DNA from: a virus
Direction: 5' to 3' (one strand)
DNA length: 64,000 nucleotides
Virus record (IMG/VR): IMGVR_UViG_3300035670_000151
Location: 1 to 64,000 of that record
Both the position numbers and the translations under genes were made by a program. Below, in pieces: positions 45,374-54,782 of the stretch (the first letter of the stretch is position 1; each line of letters opens with the position of its first letter). A model generated the notes under the pieces. It saw only the letters and a program-made list of their open reading frames with translations, did not search any database and was not told where the DNA came from.

Positions 45374-46279
45374 ATGCCACTTTTAAAAGTTGATGCCCAG
45401 AGACTATCGAATAACCTTCTAGTCCAAGGCGTTGTAGAAGAAATTATTAAGCGTGACGCCATTTATGCGCTTCTACCTTTCGTGCAGGTGAACCATAAGG
45501 CTTACGTATACAACCGTGAGAACACCATCCCAACTATCGATTTCATCGATGTTAACAGCGATATCTCAGAAGGTGGAAGCACTTTCACAGACGTAACCGT
45601 GACCCTAAAGATCATGGCTAAGAACGTCGATATCGACAAGTTCCTATCAGAAACGATGGGTGACACTAACAGCCAGATCGCTCTACAGCTTCAAGGTGCT
45701 GCTAAGGCAGTTGACCAGAAGTTCCGTCAGACAATGGTTACAGGTGATAGCGCAACAAACGCACTAGAATTCGATGGCTTCCGTAAGCTAGTAACTGCCG
45801 GTCAGACGATCACAGCAGGCGCTAACGGTGCGGCTCTAACCTTCGAAATGCTAGACCAGCTAATCGACCAAGTTCCTAACCGTCCAGATGCTATCTTTAT
45901 GCGCCACGGCACATATCGCGCTCTTAAGACGCTAATGAGAACATCAGGTGGTATGGTTCCTGAACAGCTAAAGCTACGTGACTTCGATGGCACAGTTCCA
46001 GCTTATGACGGTCTACCAATCATCCTATCAGAATACCTACCGGGTAACGAAGATCAGGGAACAAGCACAGGTAACACTTGCTCAATCTATGCGGCTCGTA
46101 TGAACACGGTTGACGGTCTACACGGCCTATACGGTGGTGATGCAGCGGGTATTCGCGTTGAAAGCCTAGGAACCCTAGAGCTACGCGACAGCGTTCGTTA
46201 CAGACTAAAGTGGTATACCGCTATGGCTCTAAAGTCAACGAAGAGCATCGCTCGTCTAAAGGGTATCACAAATATCTAA
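45374..46279 (+). CDS. Major capsid protein, HK97 fold
   Basis: 301 aa. N-arm, E-loop-like section and A-domain pattern (DAIFMRHGTYRALKTLMRT; then CSIYAARMN..DGLHGLYGG) fit phage coat proteins of the HK97 fold. GGAG lies before the ATG, it has its own promoter box and is followed by a strong terminator, as expected for the most abundant product. Confidence 0.92.
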   Translation: MPLLKVDAQRLSNNLLVQGVVEEIIKRDAIYALLPFVQVNHKAYVYNRENTIPTIDFIDVNSDISEGGSTFTDVTVTLKIMAKNVDIDKFLSETMGDTNSQIALQLQGAAKAVDQKFRQTMVTGDSATNALEFDGFRKLVTAGQTITAGANGAALTFEMLDQLIDQVPNRPDAIFMRHGTYRALKTLMRTSGGMVPEQLKLRDFDGTVPAYDGLPIILSEYLPGNEDQGTSTGNTCSIYAARMNTVDGLHGLYGGDAAGIRVESLGTLELRDSVRYRLKWYTAMALKSTKSIARLKGITNI

Positions 46280-46301
46280 TAGATAGTTCGAAACTGAATA
46301 A

Positions 46302-46336
46302 AACGAAACAGGCCGCTTTATGCGGCCTTTCGTTTG
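46302..46336 (+). terminator. Rho-independent terminator after capsid gene
   Basis: GGCCGC-TTTAT-GCGGCC inside AACGAAA/TTCGTT, then T-rich sequence. Confidence 0.9.
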
Positions 46337-46383
46337 TCTGTAATATACGCTATAATGGCTTATTAAATTTTAAGAGGTTACTA

Positions 46384-46797
46384 ATGAGCAAGATTAAAAT
46401 CGACGTTGCTGGGTATGAAGCATTTGATGGCTTCCTAGGCACACTACAGTTTGAGGGCGGTGTCTCTGTAAGAGAGGCGACCGACATGGAAATTAGACGT
46501 ATCGGGGCTAATATCAAGATCGTTAAGGTGGGCAATGATGAACAAGTTGGACCTGCGACTGTTATGGTTGACGCTCGTAATGTATCAGCAGTCGTTGAAA
46601 CTGCTCTACAAAAAGAGTCAGACGAACCAGCGACAGACGCTACTGAACTAAAGTATACAGAAGAACAACTGATCGAAATTGGATCAGAAAAGGGAATTAA
46701 AGGCATTCGTGAAATCGCAGCGGAATTTGGCGTTAAAGGCGTAAGCATTGATGCAATGATCGCGGATATCATGGAAGCCCAAAAGAAGGCGGCATAA
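46384..46797 (+). CDS. Head protein, connector-complex region, 137 aa
   Basis: ATG at 46384 with AGAGG 8 nt upstream and TATAAT at 46351. C-terminal helix-extension-helix (TEEQLIEIGSEKGIKGIREI) resembles a SAP/FI-type head-joining region. Exact role not assigned. Confidence 0.7.
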   Translation: MSKIKIDVAGYEAFDGFLGTLQFEGGVSVREATDMEIRRIGANIKIVKVGNDEQVGPATVMVDARNVSAVVETALQKESDEPATDATELKYTEEQLIEIGSEKGIKGIREIAAEFGVKGVSIDAMIADIMEAQKKAA

Positions 46798-46798
46798 T

Positions 46799-47593
46799 AT
46801 GGAAGAGTTCGCAGCAGGAACGGACGTATTTATTACGATCCCACATGTCAGCAATGGCAACAATCTAGACGTTACTGATCTACAGTATCAGGTGTTAGAC
46901 GCATACGGGGAAGAGCTAATTGCTTTTACCACGGCTCCTAGCTTTGACCCTGCTGCAAGCTCTACCATGATTACTGTATTAGCTACGTATAACAGCAGCG
47001 CACAGAAGATCGACGTAAGGCAGCTAAACGTAAAGCTAGTAACCGCCCAAGGAACATACAAGCAAACCATTCTGTATAAGCTTGTCGGAGACGTTACTAA
47101 GCTAACCCCGATGGTAGATAGCTTTATGACCTACCCGGAAAGCGTAATCATCAGAGCCAAGCTAAGTGAAGACCTTAAATTCTTCGATATGCTTACGGAC
47201 GAAATCAAAGCCGTCGCTTTAGAGAATGCTTATGAACGCATCATCAAAAGCAAGTTCGATTTCGCCCCTGTAGGCCGCTGTCAGGAGCGAGGGACGGATA
47301 TTAGCACTTACACCCTAGACCAGTTCAAAACGCTCCCTGTAGCCTTTCAAGAGGCTGTAAAGAAGGCACAGCTTGTAGAAGCTAATATGCTTGTTGAAAA
47401 CAGCCCGATTAGAGAGAAAATTAGAACAGGTATCGTGTCGGAAACCATTGGCGAAAGCTCAATGTTCTTCCGTCAATCTGCCGTTGGAGGCTCTAAGCTA
47501 ACTAACATGTCCGATGAGGCTTATTCCCACATTAAGGATTGGATTTGGTGGAGCGCTACCAACGCACAGATTTGGAGACTAGCGAGGGCATAA
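46799..47593 (+). CDS. Head-tail connector-region protein, 264 aa
   Basis: Starts 1 nt after the gene before. Beta-rich N-terminal half and a helical C-terminal half with an aromatic end (DWIWWSATNAQIW). By order this should be an adaptor below the portal. Confidence 0.72.
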   Translation: MEEFAAGTDVFITIPHVSNGNNLDVTDLQYQVLDAYGEELIAFTTAPSFDPAASSTMITVLATYNSSAQKIDVRQLNVKLVTAQGTYKQTILYKLVGDVTKLTPMVDSFMTYPESVIIRAKLSEDLKFFDMLTDEIKAVALENAYERIIKSKFDFAPVGRCQERGTDISTYTLDQFKTLPVAFQEAVKKAQLVEANMLVENSPIREKIRTGIVSETIGESSMFFRQSAVGGSKLTNMSDEAYSHIKDWIWWSATNAQIWRLARA

Positions 47594-47958
47594 TGTTTAG
47601 ACCTAACAACTTCTGCTACGTCCGTAGAAAGCTTCCCGGCTATAACAAATACGGTGAAGAGAACTACGGCGATAAAGAGAAAATTCCTTTCGCGCAAGTC
47701 CGCTACGATACTAAAAAAGAAGATAGCACTGTAAGAGCGGACTCAAGCGCTACAAGAGGAAACATTAAAGAATACCATGCTAGCGGAAGACTCCTAGTCC
47801 CCGTTAGCGTTAAACCCGATTGGGGCGATTTGTTTATCGTTCATGGTAAGGTTTTCAGAGTTAAGCAGCTAGAACCACGTTACAACGTGCTAGGGCAGCT
47901 AGACCATTACCAGATCGACTACGAAAAAGCCGCAGACTTATTTGGAGACGAAACCTAA
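47593..47958 (+). CDS. Head-closure/stopper-like protein, 121 aa
   Basis: ATG overlapping the stop before (TAATG). VPVSVKPDWGDLFIVHGKVF is the kind of barrel strand pair seen in head-closure proteins. Position supports it. Confidence 0.72.
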   Translation: MFRPNNFCYVRRKLPGYNKYGEENYGDKEKIPFAQVRYDTKKEDSTVRADSSATRGNIKEYHASGRLLVPVSVKPDWGDLFIVHGKVFRVKQLEPRYNVLGQLDHYQIDYEKAADLFGDET

Positions 47959-48404
47959 TGGCAATGGCATACTCAGGCGGCTTCAATCCCGAAAAGCTAA
48001 AACAATCTCTTTTCAGGAAAGCCGACAGAACAGAAAAAGCAGTGGTAGAAGCGGTAGAACAAGCCGCCGAACTAATCAGGGATGAAGCGAGAGCTAACGT
48101 CCCCGTAGACACGGGTAACCTTGAGTCTGCCATCCATATCAGCAATCGCAAGACACGCAGAGGGAACCACGCTGTAGATATCGAGGTTAGCGGAACTGGC
48201 GAAGACGGCAGAGACGTAGCTTCATATGCCATGGAAATCCATGAGAACTACCAGAGCTACAATCCCGGTGAGAAGACCCAAGCTAAAAGAGCAGCGGACC
48301 CAACGCACTACGTGGGCGAAAAATATATGGAACGTGCGGTAGACGAGAAGAAAGAGGAAGCCGTAGACCTCGTTCGTAAAGCAGTAAGACAGGCAATGAG
48401 ATAA
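47958..48404 (+). CDS. HK97 gp10-like protein
   Basis: 148 aa. RDEARANVPVDTGNLESAIH is the hallmark of the HK97-gp10 family (neck or tail-completion proteins). TAATG coupling on both ends. Confidence 0.9.
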   Translation: MAMAYSGGFNPEKLKQSLFRKADRTEKAVVEAVEQAAELIRDEARANVPVDTGNLESAIHISNRKTRRGNHAVDIEVSGTGEDGRDVASYAMEIHENYQSYNPGEKTQAKRAADPTHYVGEKYMERAVDEKKEEAVDLVRKAVRQAMR

Positions 48405-48787
48405 TGTATCAGATTGAAACCATCGCAAACCTAATCGAAGAAGCTAATCTAGCTACTCTTAATAAAGACATGTTCTTATATTCTGCTAATGCGGAAATGA
48501 ACAATGGTATCATCCTGTATCCCTCAAACGATCCGCCGATTATCGATCCTGATACGCCCCGCTACTTTAAAGGGAAGTTTCAGATCATTGTCCGTAACAT
48601 GAGATACGAACAAGGGATCGCTTTATGCGAAAATCTATCTAACGCCCTTACCTTGTTTAATAAAGATACGCCTGCCATGTTTATTAAATATGTAAGGCCC
48701 CTATATCAAGCTAGGGTTTATCGCAGAAGTGATAGCGGGATTATTGAGTTTAGTGTTACCTATGAAATTAGGTTTGTTGCTAAATAA
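48404..48787 (+). CDS. Tail terminator-like protein, 127 aa
   Basis: Order (after gp10-like, before the major tail protein) and length fit a tail-terminator or minor capsid protein. Mixed alpha/beta. Confidence 0.75.
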   Translation: MYQIETIANLIEEANLATLNKDMFLYSANAEMNNGIILYPSNDPPIIDPDTPRYFKGKFQIIVRNMRYEQGIALCENLSNALTLFNKDTPAMFIKYVRPLYQARVYRRSDSGIIEFSVTYEIRFVAK

Positions 48788-48792
48788 CTAAT

Positions 48793-48820
48793 TTGATTTC
48801 TAATATCCTTGTGTTATAAT
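48793..48820 (+). promoter_or_regulatory. Late promoter, TTGATT-16-TATAAT
   Basis: TTGATT (48793-48798) and TATAAT (48815-48820) in GTGTTATAAT, 40 nt before the major tail protein ATG. Confidence 0.65.
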
Positions 48821-48850
48821 CTATTCCGATTTAAATATTGGAGTTAATAA

Positions 48851-49387
48851 ATGGTTATGACCTCGGACGTAAACAACATTCAACTAGGTGCCTGCATCGT
48901 TACTTTCGACGGTGATGACCTAGGTTTAACAAAGGGTGGTGTAGAAGTTACGCTATCTACTACTACTTATAAGATCACTGTTGACCAGTTTGGTGGAACG
49001 GAAGTCAATGAGTATATCACTGGACGCACAGCGACCGTAAAGACGCCTCTAGCTGAAACATCGCTTGATCGTCTACAGGTAGCTTTCCCCGGTTCAACTC
49101 TTGTTACCGACGCTACGGTTCAAACAAAGAAGAAGCTAAACGGCGCTACTGGCGTTGGTATTTCGCTACGTTCTCTAGCTGGCGAACTAAACCTACACCC
49201 TAAGCCTCTAGCTACAAGCGACAAGTCACAGGACTTCACTCTACCTATCGCTTCACCTAAGGGCGATCTAACCTTCTCATACAAGCATGACGAAGAAAGA
49301 GTGTATTCTATCGAGTTCACTGGCTACCCAGACTTGACAACTGGACTACTATTCATTATTGGTGATAAGAGCGCAGCCGCGACCTAA
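48851..49387 (+). CDS. Major tail protein
   Basis: 178 aa. Beta-rich, with YKITVDQFGGTEVNEYITG near residue 45, typical of siphovirus tail-tube subunits; own promoter and position before the chaperone pair agree. Confidence 0.85.
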   Translation: MVMTSDVNNIQLGACIVTFDGDDLGLTKGGVEVTLSTTTYKITVDQFGGTEVNEYITGRTATVKTPLAETSLDRLQVAFPGSTLVTDATVQTKKKLNGATGVGISLRSLAGELNLHPKPLATSDKSQDFTLPIASPKGDLTFSYKHDEERVYSIEFTGYPDLTTGLLFIIGDKSAAAT

Positions 49388-49406
49388 TCATTAATAAGGA
49401 TTTTAA

Positions 49407-49745
49407 ATGAAAGTTGTAAACTTAGATCAGATTGTCACTAATAAAGAAAGAGCAATCATCCTTGGCGGTGTGGAGCATGTCATGCACACTCCCACCGTCG
49501 AAGACTATATCGAACAGATGAAGCGAGCCGAGAAGATCGAAAAGCTCGGTGGCGAAAGCGAATTAGATACCGCATCAAAGATGCTGGAACTAACGATTGA
49601 AACGCTTTTAAAGAGTTTCCCTACAGTAACAGAAGAACAATTCCGCAAGCTGACAATGGCGCAGCTATCAGCTATCCGTATGCTAGCAGAAGACGCTAGT
49701 TCGGAGGACGCAGGCGAGGGGGAAGCACAGGGGGAGACAGGGTAA
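49407..49745 (+). CDS. Tail assembly chaperone, short form (G-like)
   Basis: 112 aa, helical. Two G5 runs lie near the end (49718-49722 and 49730-49734). Partner of the frameshifted long form. Confidence 0.85.
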   Translation: MKVVNLDQIVTNKERAIILGGVEHVMHTPTVEDYIEQMKRAEKIEKLGGESELDTASKMLELTIETLLKSFPTVTEEQFRKLTMAQLSAIRMLAEDASSEDAGEGEAQGETG

Positions 49746-50050
49746 CACGCCTTGATCTTCCCTTTTATATTACCCGCGTAAGCCATTTCTATGGCTTCAA
49801 ATACCAAGACGTATTATCACTTCCCCTTAAAGTATTTACGCTATATAATAGCAACATAAGTCGATTAAGAGCCGAACAAGATATTCGGCTACTTACCGTC
49901 ATGGCTAGCTCACAATCCGGTGAAGCAGCTAATAGCCTCATCAAGAAGCTAGAAGAAGAGACGGGCAATCCCATCGTAATTGAACGCGGCATGGACCCGG
50001 ATGCGATGGAAAGACTACAAGCATTAAGTGGGAAGATGAATGGCAGATAG
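49407..50050 (+). CDS. Tail assembly chaperone, frameshifted long form (GT-like)
   Basis: After the short form the -1 frame is open from the G5 runs to the TAG at 50048-50050, without a good start of its own. Both runs have the codon context RAG GGG GAR, which allows a slip of one base back. The T part reads RLDLPFYITRVSHFYGFKYQ and on. Lambda G/GT and many siphoviruses use the same device. It overlaps the tape-measure start by 11 nt. Confidence 0.85.
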
Positions 50051-53000
50051 ATTAGTAATTACGATTGACGGTGATGCTTCGGGTCTTATTAAGACGCTAG
50101 AGTCAACAGAACGTCGTCTTAACTCCTTTAACACACGCATTAGTAATTCTAGTCGTGCCCTAACAAACATGATGAAGACTCTTAACGGAATGAACAGTTC
50201 CGTTAGGGGTGTTACTACTGGTCTTAACCAGATTACGCAGGCTCTAGGCAACGCCACTAGCCGTATTAACTCTTTCACCCAATCAATGAACAACATGTCA
50301 AGAAGTTCGACTTCTGCCCGTCATAGTGTGGGTGGATTGAACACTGGCATTCGTGATCTAATCCTAGCCGTTTACTCGGTTAGAGCGATCCTATTTACGG
50401 GTCAATCCCTATTCGGCGGCGTTCTAGGTGACGTTATCGAGACTAACTCTCAGTTTGAGAAGATGCAAGTTCTTCTAAAGAACGTAGCTGGCGGCGCTAG
50501 CGAAATGGAGAACGCAGTAATTGGTAAGTCGGACAGCAGATACATTTGGAATCTAGCTGACAACGCTCCATTCAAGATCGAAGCCCTAACAAAATCATTC
50601 GTAAAACTAAAAGCTTCCGGTATCGATCCTACCCAAGGGACGATGCAAGCTCTAGTAGACACAGTTGCGTTCTTCGGTGGTTCTACCGACGAAATGAACC
50701 GCGCTGGCATTGCTCTATCGCAGATGCTTTCAAAGGGTAAGGTTACAGCCGAAGAACTAAGACAGCAGTTGGGTGACGCTATCCCTAACGCCATGAAGGA
50801 CATGGCGGAAGCTTTAGATATGACTATCCCAGAGCTAGACGCTAAAATGAGAAAAGGTCTAGTCCTTTCTGCCGATGCTGTTCCCAAGCTAATGGAGCTA
50901 TGGTCCATCAAGTATAAGGGCGGGGCAGAGAACATGATGGCTACGTGGGACGGTCTAATGGTTCGTATGCAGAACGCATGGCAAAAGATGATCCTTCGCG
51001 TCACAAGTGACGGCGGCTCAAACAGCTTCTTCAATGTGATTAAGAAAGAGGTTTCGGAGCTAACTGAATTCCTAAACAGCGCTTCGGGCGATCAGTTTAT
51101 GAGAGAAGTAACCGAAGGTCTAGGAACCGTCGCTATTGCTTTCTCTAACGCCATTAAGTTCGTATACGAATACAGAGAAGAGATTGCGCTTCTTCTAAAG
51201 GTAGCTGCTGGCTTCTTCGCCTTCAACGCAGCGACTAGCATTATCAGAAACTTAGGAAGCGTGTTCCTAGGTGGCGCAGGAACTATTATCAAGTTCCTAA
51301 CCCCACTAACTCAAGTCAAAATGATTATTGCGACTCTATCCGCACCCGCTACAGTAGCCGCTAGAGCAACTATAATCCTTGGCGAAGCTTTCACTGCCGC
51401 CGCTACAGCGATGGGCATCTTTAACCGTGCTGGAGCTATAAGCCTTGCGGCTCTAGCTGCCGTAGCTGCGGAAGTTGTTCTAGTCGGTGCGGCAATCGGT
51501 GGTCTAATTTATTTCCTAACCAGAAAGAAAGAAGCTACTCAGCGTGACATTGACGCCAGCATCCAGCATGAAATGGCTAGCAAGAACCTAAAGAACGCTC
51601 AGAACGCTCTAGAGGACGCATTTGATAAGGTTAGAACCGCAACCGCCGAAAACCGTGCGGAGCGTGTTCGCGATCTTAACACAATTAAAAACCATACCGT
51701 AGAGCTAATGAAGAACGCCAAGGCTGCTCTAGCTAACGCTAGAGCCAGAATGGTTGGCGCTCAAATGGACCTAAACGACGCTAAAAAGAAAGAAGATGCC
51801 GAAAGAAAAGAAAATGGCGGGATGCTTGATCCGGGTTGGGGAGGTATCAATCTATTTAAGCGCTACGTCCTAGGCCAAAAGACAGAGTATGAGAAAGCTA
51901 CAGATAATCTAAACTTTTATTCTGGCGAAACCCAAAAGTATGCGAAGGAGCTACAGGATAGTGCTAACCTAGTAGAGCAAGCTACCATCATGGTTAATTC
52001 GGTAGACTTAACCAAGGGAGTAGAAAAGCAAGTTGCTGCGGTTAATACAAATACCAAGGACAAGCTAGGCAGCTTAGACTCTTCTAGAAACCAGCTAGTA
52101 AACTTCATGATGAAGGTCAAGGAGCTTAACGCAGAGTTAGCGACTACGCCTGAAAACGACGCCATCGGCAACTTCAACGATAACCGCGAGGAAATCGAAG
52201 CGGAAGTTCGTGCCTATGTCGCGGCTATCAAGGTTCAATCGACTCTAAACGCCGAAACCCTAAAATATAAGAACATGATTCCTTCGCTAAAGGAAGACGT
52301 TAAGAAGCATAAGGACGAAATCACTGCTCTAGCTAAGGCACAGCAGAATCTAGAGCGTCTACAAACTGCGGTTAACGATCAGAATCTACAGGCACAAGAT
52401 GCTCTAGGTTCCCTAGAGGTTGGCTATTCTAACGTATCTAATCAGGTTGATAGATACATTGCTAAGTTGCGCCAGCAATATAGCGAAAACCTAAAGTCTA
52501 CCAACCAAGGCATCGTCACCAAGACACAGGAAGAAATCAATAAAGCTGCCCATGATCGCCGACTAGAACTAATGGCTCTAGAGGCTAAGAAGGCGCAAGA
52601 AAGCACTATTGAAATCAATGATGCTCTTCTAACGGAAGACCAGCAAAGAGAAGCTAACTACCAACGTGAAGTGGCCCGTATACAGGGTCTAATTGACGAA
52701 ACGCAGAACCTTTATGGTCCGGAGGGTAGGAAGATTGCCGACCAGTATTACAACTACCTAAAAGCTCTAGCGAAAAAGAATAACATCGCTCAAAGCATGT
52801 TCGGAAGCTGGGCACAATCCGCCGCTGATCTAAAGGGGCAGTTAGGAAGCACTCTAACTAGCTCAATGGATAGCTTCATTGACGGTTTAGCTCGCGGTAA
52901 GTTAGCGTTCGGTGATTTCGTAAAGTCGCTTCTAATCGATATCACAAAGATCATTATCCGCGCATTGATCGCGAAAGCAATTTTGAGCGCAATTGGCCTA

Positions 53001-53435
53001 GGTTACAGCGGTTCGAATAACTTCGCCGCCGATGGGCTAGCTCCAATCGCCGCTTTCAACAGCACCCCAACGTTCCATAGGGGAGGGACGGTTGGTTCGG
53101 GTTCACCGGGAAGAACGACGGTAGACCCTGCTATCTTCGCTTTCGCCGAAAGATACCACACAGGGGGCATGGTAGGTCTAAAGCCTAACGAAGTCCCAAT
53201 CATCGCGGAGAAGGGTGAAACCGTCCTAACTCCCGAACAGATGAAAGCAATGGGATCGTCTGGCAGCAAGCAAGCTCCAGAAACAACCGTAAACATCATT
53301 AACCAGTCAGGCACTCAGATGGACGCAACGTCATCACAACCGCGCTTCGATGGTGAAAAGATGATTATCGATGTGATCCTAAAGAACATGTCTAAGCCGG
53401 GTCCATTAAGAGACAGCATGAAAGGAATGAAATAA
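50040..53435 (+). CDS. Tail tape measure protein
   Basis: 1,131 aa. Tape-measure N-terminal domain (residues 135-260, with APFKIEALTKSFVKLKASGI and GKVTAEELRQQLGDAIPNAM), a hydrophobic stretch (about 380-500), long helices, and a C-terminal Gly-rich end. Sets tail length and probably helps DNA entry. By usual scaling its length predicts a tail of roughly 170 nm. Confidence 0.96.
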   Translation: MADRLVITIDGDASGLIKTLESTERRLNSFNTRISNSSRALTNMMKTLNGMNSSVRGVTTGLNQITQALGNATSRINSFTQSMNNMSRSSTSARHSVGGLNTGIRDLILAVYSVRAILFTGQSLFGGVLGDVIETNSQFEKMQVLLKNVAGGASEMENAVIGKSDSRYIWNLADNAPFKIEALTKSFVKLKASGIDPTQGTMQALVDTVAFFGGSTDEMNRAGIALSQMLSKGKVTAEELRQQLGDAIPNAMKDMAEALDMTIPELDAKMRKGLVLSADAVPKLMELWSIKYKGGAENMMATWDGLMVRMQNAWQKMILRVTSDGGSNSFFNVIKKEVSELTEFLNSASGDQFMREVTEGLGTVAIAFSNAIKFVYEYREEIALLLKVAAGFFAFNAATSIIRNLGSVFLGGAGTIIKFLTPLTQVKMIIATLSAPATVAARATIILGEAFTAAATAMGIFNRAGAISLAALAAVAAEVVLVGAAIGGLIYFLTRKKEATQRDIDASIQHEMASKNLKNAQNALEDAFDKVRTATAENRAERVRDLNTIKNHTVELMKNAKAALANARARMVGAQMDLNDAKKKEDAERKENGGMLDPGWGGINLFKRYVLGQKTEYEKATDNLNFYSGETQKYAKELQDSANLVEQATIMVNSVDLTKGVEKQVAAVNTNTKDKLGSLDSSRNQLVNFMMKVKELNAELATTPENDAIGNFNDNREEIEAEVRAYVAAIKVQSTLNAETLKYKNMIPSLKEDVKKHKDEITALAKAQQNLERLQTAVNDQNLQAQDALGSLEVGYSNVSNQVDRYIAKLRQQYSENLKSTNQGIVTKTQEEINKAAHDRRLELMALEAKKAQESTIEINDALLTEDQQREANYQREVARIQGLIDETQNLYGPEGRKIADQYYNYLKALAKKNNIAQSMFGSWAQSAADLKGQLGSTLTSSMDSFIDGLARGKLAFGDFVKSLLIDITKIIIRALIAKAILSAIGLGYSGSNNFAADGLAPIAAFNSTPTFHRGGTVGSGSPGRTTVDPAIFAFAERYHTGGMVGLKPNEVPIIAEKGETVLTPEQMKAMGSSGSKQAPETTVNIINQSGTQMDATSSQPRFDGEKMIIDVILKNMSKPGPLRDSMKGMK

Positions 53436-53791
53436 TGGCAGACTTTCCAACTTTCGGTGATCGCGAGGCCACCGATAAATTTGGACTAAGTTTGGAAGAC
53501 GTAGGTATCCGCTCTGAAATGGAGGGCGGATACGTATTAACCAGACCAAGACATACACGTAGACCGCGCAGAACATGGACAACGGGTTTCACCGATCTAT
53601 CAAATGCGGAAAAAGAAACGTTCGAAACATTTTTTAATAACAATGGGACTTACAAGGTGTTTACTTATTTAGTAAAAACTAGTAATGAAACTGTGCAAGT
53701 TCGCTTCGCAGGAGTTCCGACATTTGACTATAAAGGTTATGGTTCGAACTATAGATGGGACATTACAGGAATTAAGTTAGAAGAAGTATAA
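53435..53791 (+). CDS. Minor tail protein, lambda M-like
   Basis: 118 aa. RRTWTTGFTDLSNAEKETFE and FFNNNGTYKVF match the M/DUF2460-like tail-tip pattern. Joins the tape measure to the tail-tip hub. TAATG couplings. Confidence 0.8.
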   Translation: MADFPTFGDREATDKFGLSLEDVGIRSEMEGGYVLTRPRHTRRPRRTWTTGFTDLSNAEKETFETFFNNNGTYKVFTYLVKTSNETVQVRFAGVPTFDYKGYGSNYRWDITGIKLEEV

Positions 53792-54405
53792 TGGCAAGAC
53801 ATTTAAGCGTAGGTAGTATCATTGAAAAGAACAAGATCGCATCGGAAGAGCTATTCCTTGTTCTAATTAAAGTTGACGTAAAGAACGAAGAAGGCGAAGA
53901 GGTTAATACCCTAACTTTCGTAAAGAACAGCGAGAACGTTGTGTTCGACGGTCTTACCTATCAGGCTTCTAACTTTGATCTAGACATCACTGTAGAGAAT
54001 AATACTGAGCCAACAATCAAGCTAACCGCTCAAGACCAGACCCGCGTTCTTATGCAGTATGTGGAAGCTTACGGCGGTCTAGTTGGTTCTAACGTAACCA
54101 TGACCGTAGTTAATAGCGGCGCTATGGATGCACCAGCAGAAATCCAAGAAACTTTCAAGGTTCTAGCGGCTACCAACACTGAGTATGTTGTAGAATTCGA
54201 TCTAGGAACCGACAGCGCAGTAAACAAGCGCTTCCCTAATTACCGTCAGTTTAAAGACCGTTGCGCATGGAAATACAAAGGCCCACGCTGTAAGTATGCT
54301 GGCCCTCTAGCAAAATGCGACCTAACCCTTCTAGGAACCAACGGCTGCATCGCCCACGGCAACATTGCTAACTTCGGCGGATATCCGGGTCTAAACGCAG
54401 CGTAA
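53791..54405 (+). CDS. Minor tail protein, lambda L-like
   Basis: 204 aa. C-terminal Cys set (C.WKYKGPRCKYAG...C...NGCIAHGN) and FGGYPGL are typical of L-type proteins, some of which bind an iron-sulfur cluster; cysteines here: about four. Tail-tip hub. Confidence 0.88.
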   Translation: MARHLSVGSIIEKNKIASEELFLVLIKVDVKNEEGEEVNTLTFVKNSENVVFDGLTYQASNFDLDITVENNTEPTIKLTAQDQTRVLMQYVEAYGGLVGSNVTMTVVNSGAMDAPAEIQETFKVLAATNTEYVVEFDLGTDSAVNKRFPNYRQFKDRCAWKYKGPRCKYAGPLAKCDLTLLGTNGCIAHGNIANFGGYPGLNAA

Positions 54406-54782
54406 TGAGAAACTATACTAACTATATCGGTATCCCATTTAAATATGGGGGAAGAGACAGAAAAGCACTAGACTGTTACGGACTTTATATGCTATTATCT
54501 AAAGAATTAGATGGCGTCCAAGTTCCTGACGTTACTTCCCCCGACACATTAGAAGTTATTGCCGACGTAGTATCGGTCGAGAAACTTAAGTGGAGAGAAT
54601 GCGGCCTAGAAGAAGGCGCATTAGTTCTCTTCTCTATCAAAGGTTATGGTGCCCACGTAGGTTATGTAACCGGCCCAGATACAATGATCCACACATGGGA
54701 AAAGACTAACGGCGTAACCATCGAACGCCTTTCAAGAGGATGGACACACAGGATTTTAGGTTGTTATAAATATGAAGACTGA
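54405..54782 (+). CDS. NlpC/P60 tail-tip peptidase, lambda K-like
   Basis: 125 aa, the C-terminal half of lambda K only. DCYGLYM (Cys nucleophile near 24) and AHVGYV (His near 85) form the NlpC/P60 dyad. Cuts peptidoglycan during DNA entry or matures the tail tip. Confidence 0.88.
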   Translation: MRNYTNYIGIPFKYGGRDRKALDCYGLYMLLSKELDGVQVPDVTSPDTLEVIADVVSVEKLKWRECGLEEGALVLFSIKGYGAHVGYVTGPDTMIHTWEKTNGVTIERLSRGWTHRILGCYKYED

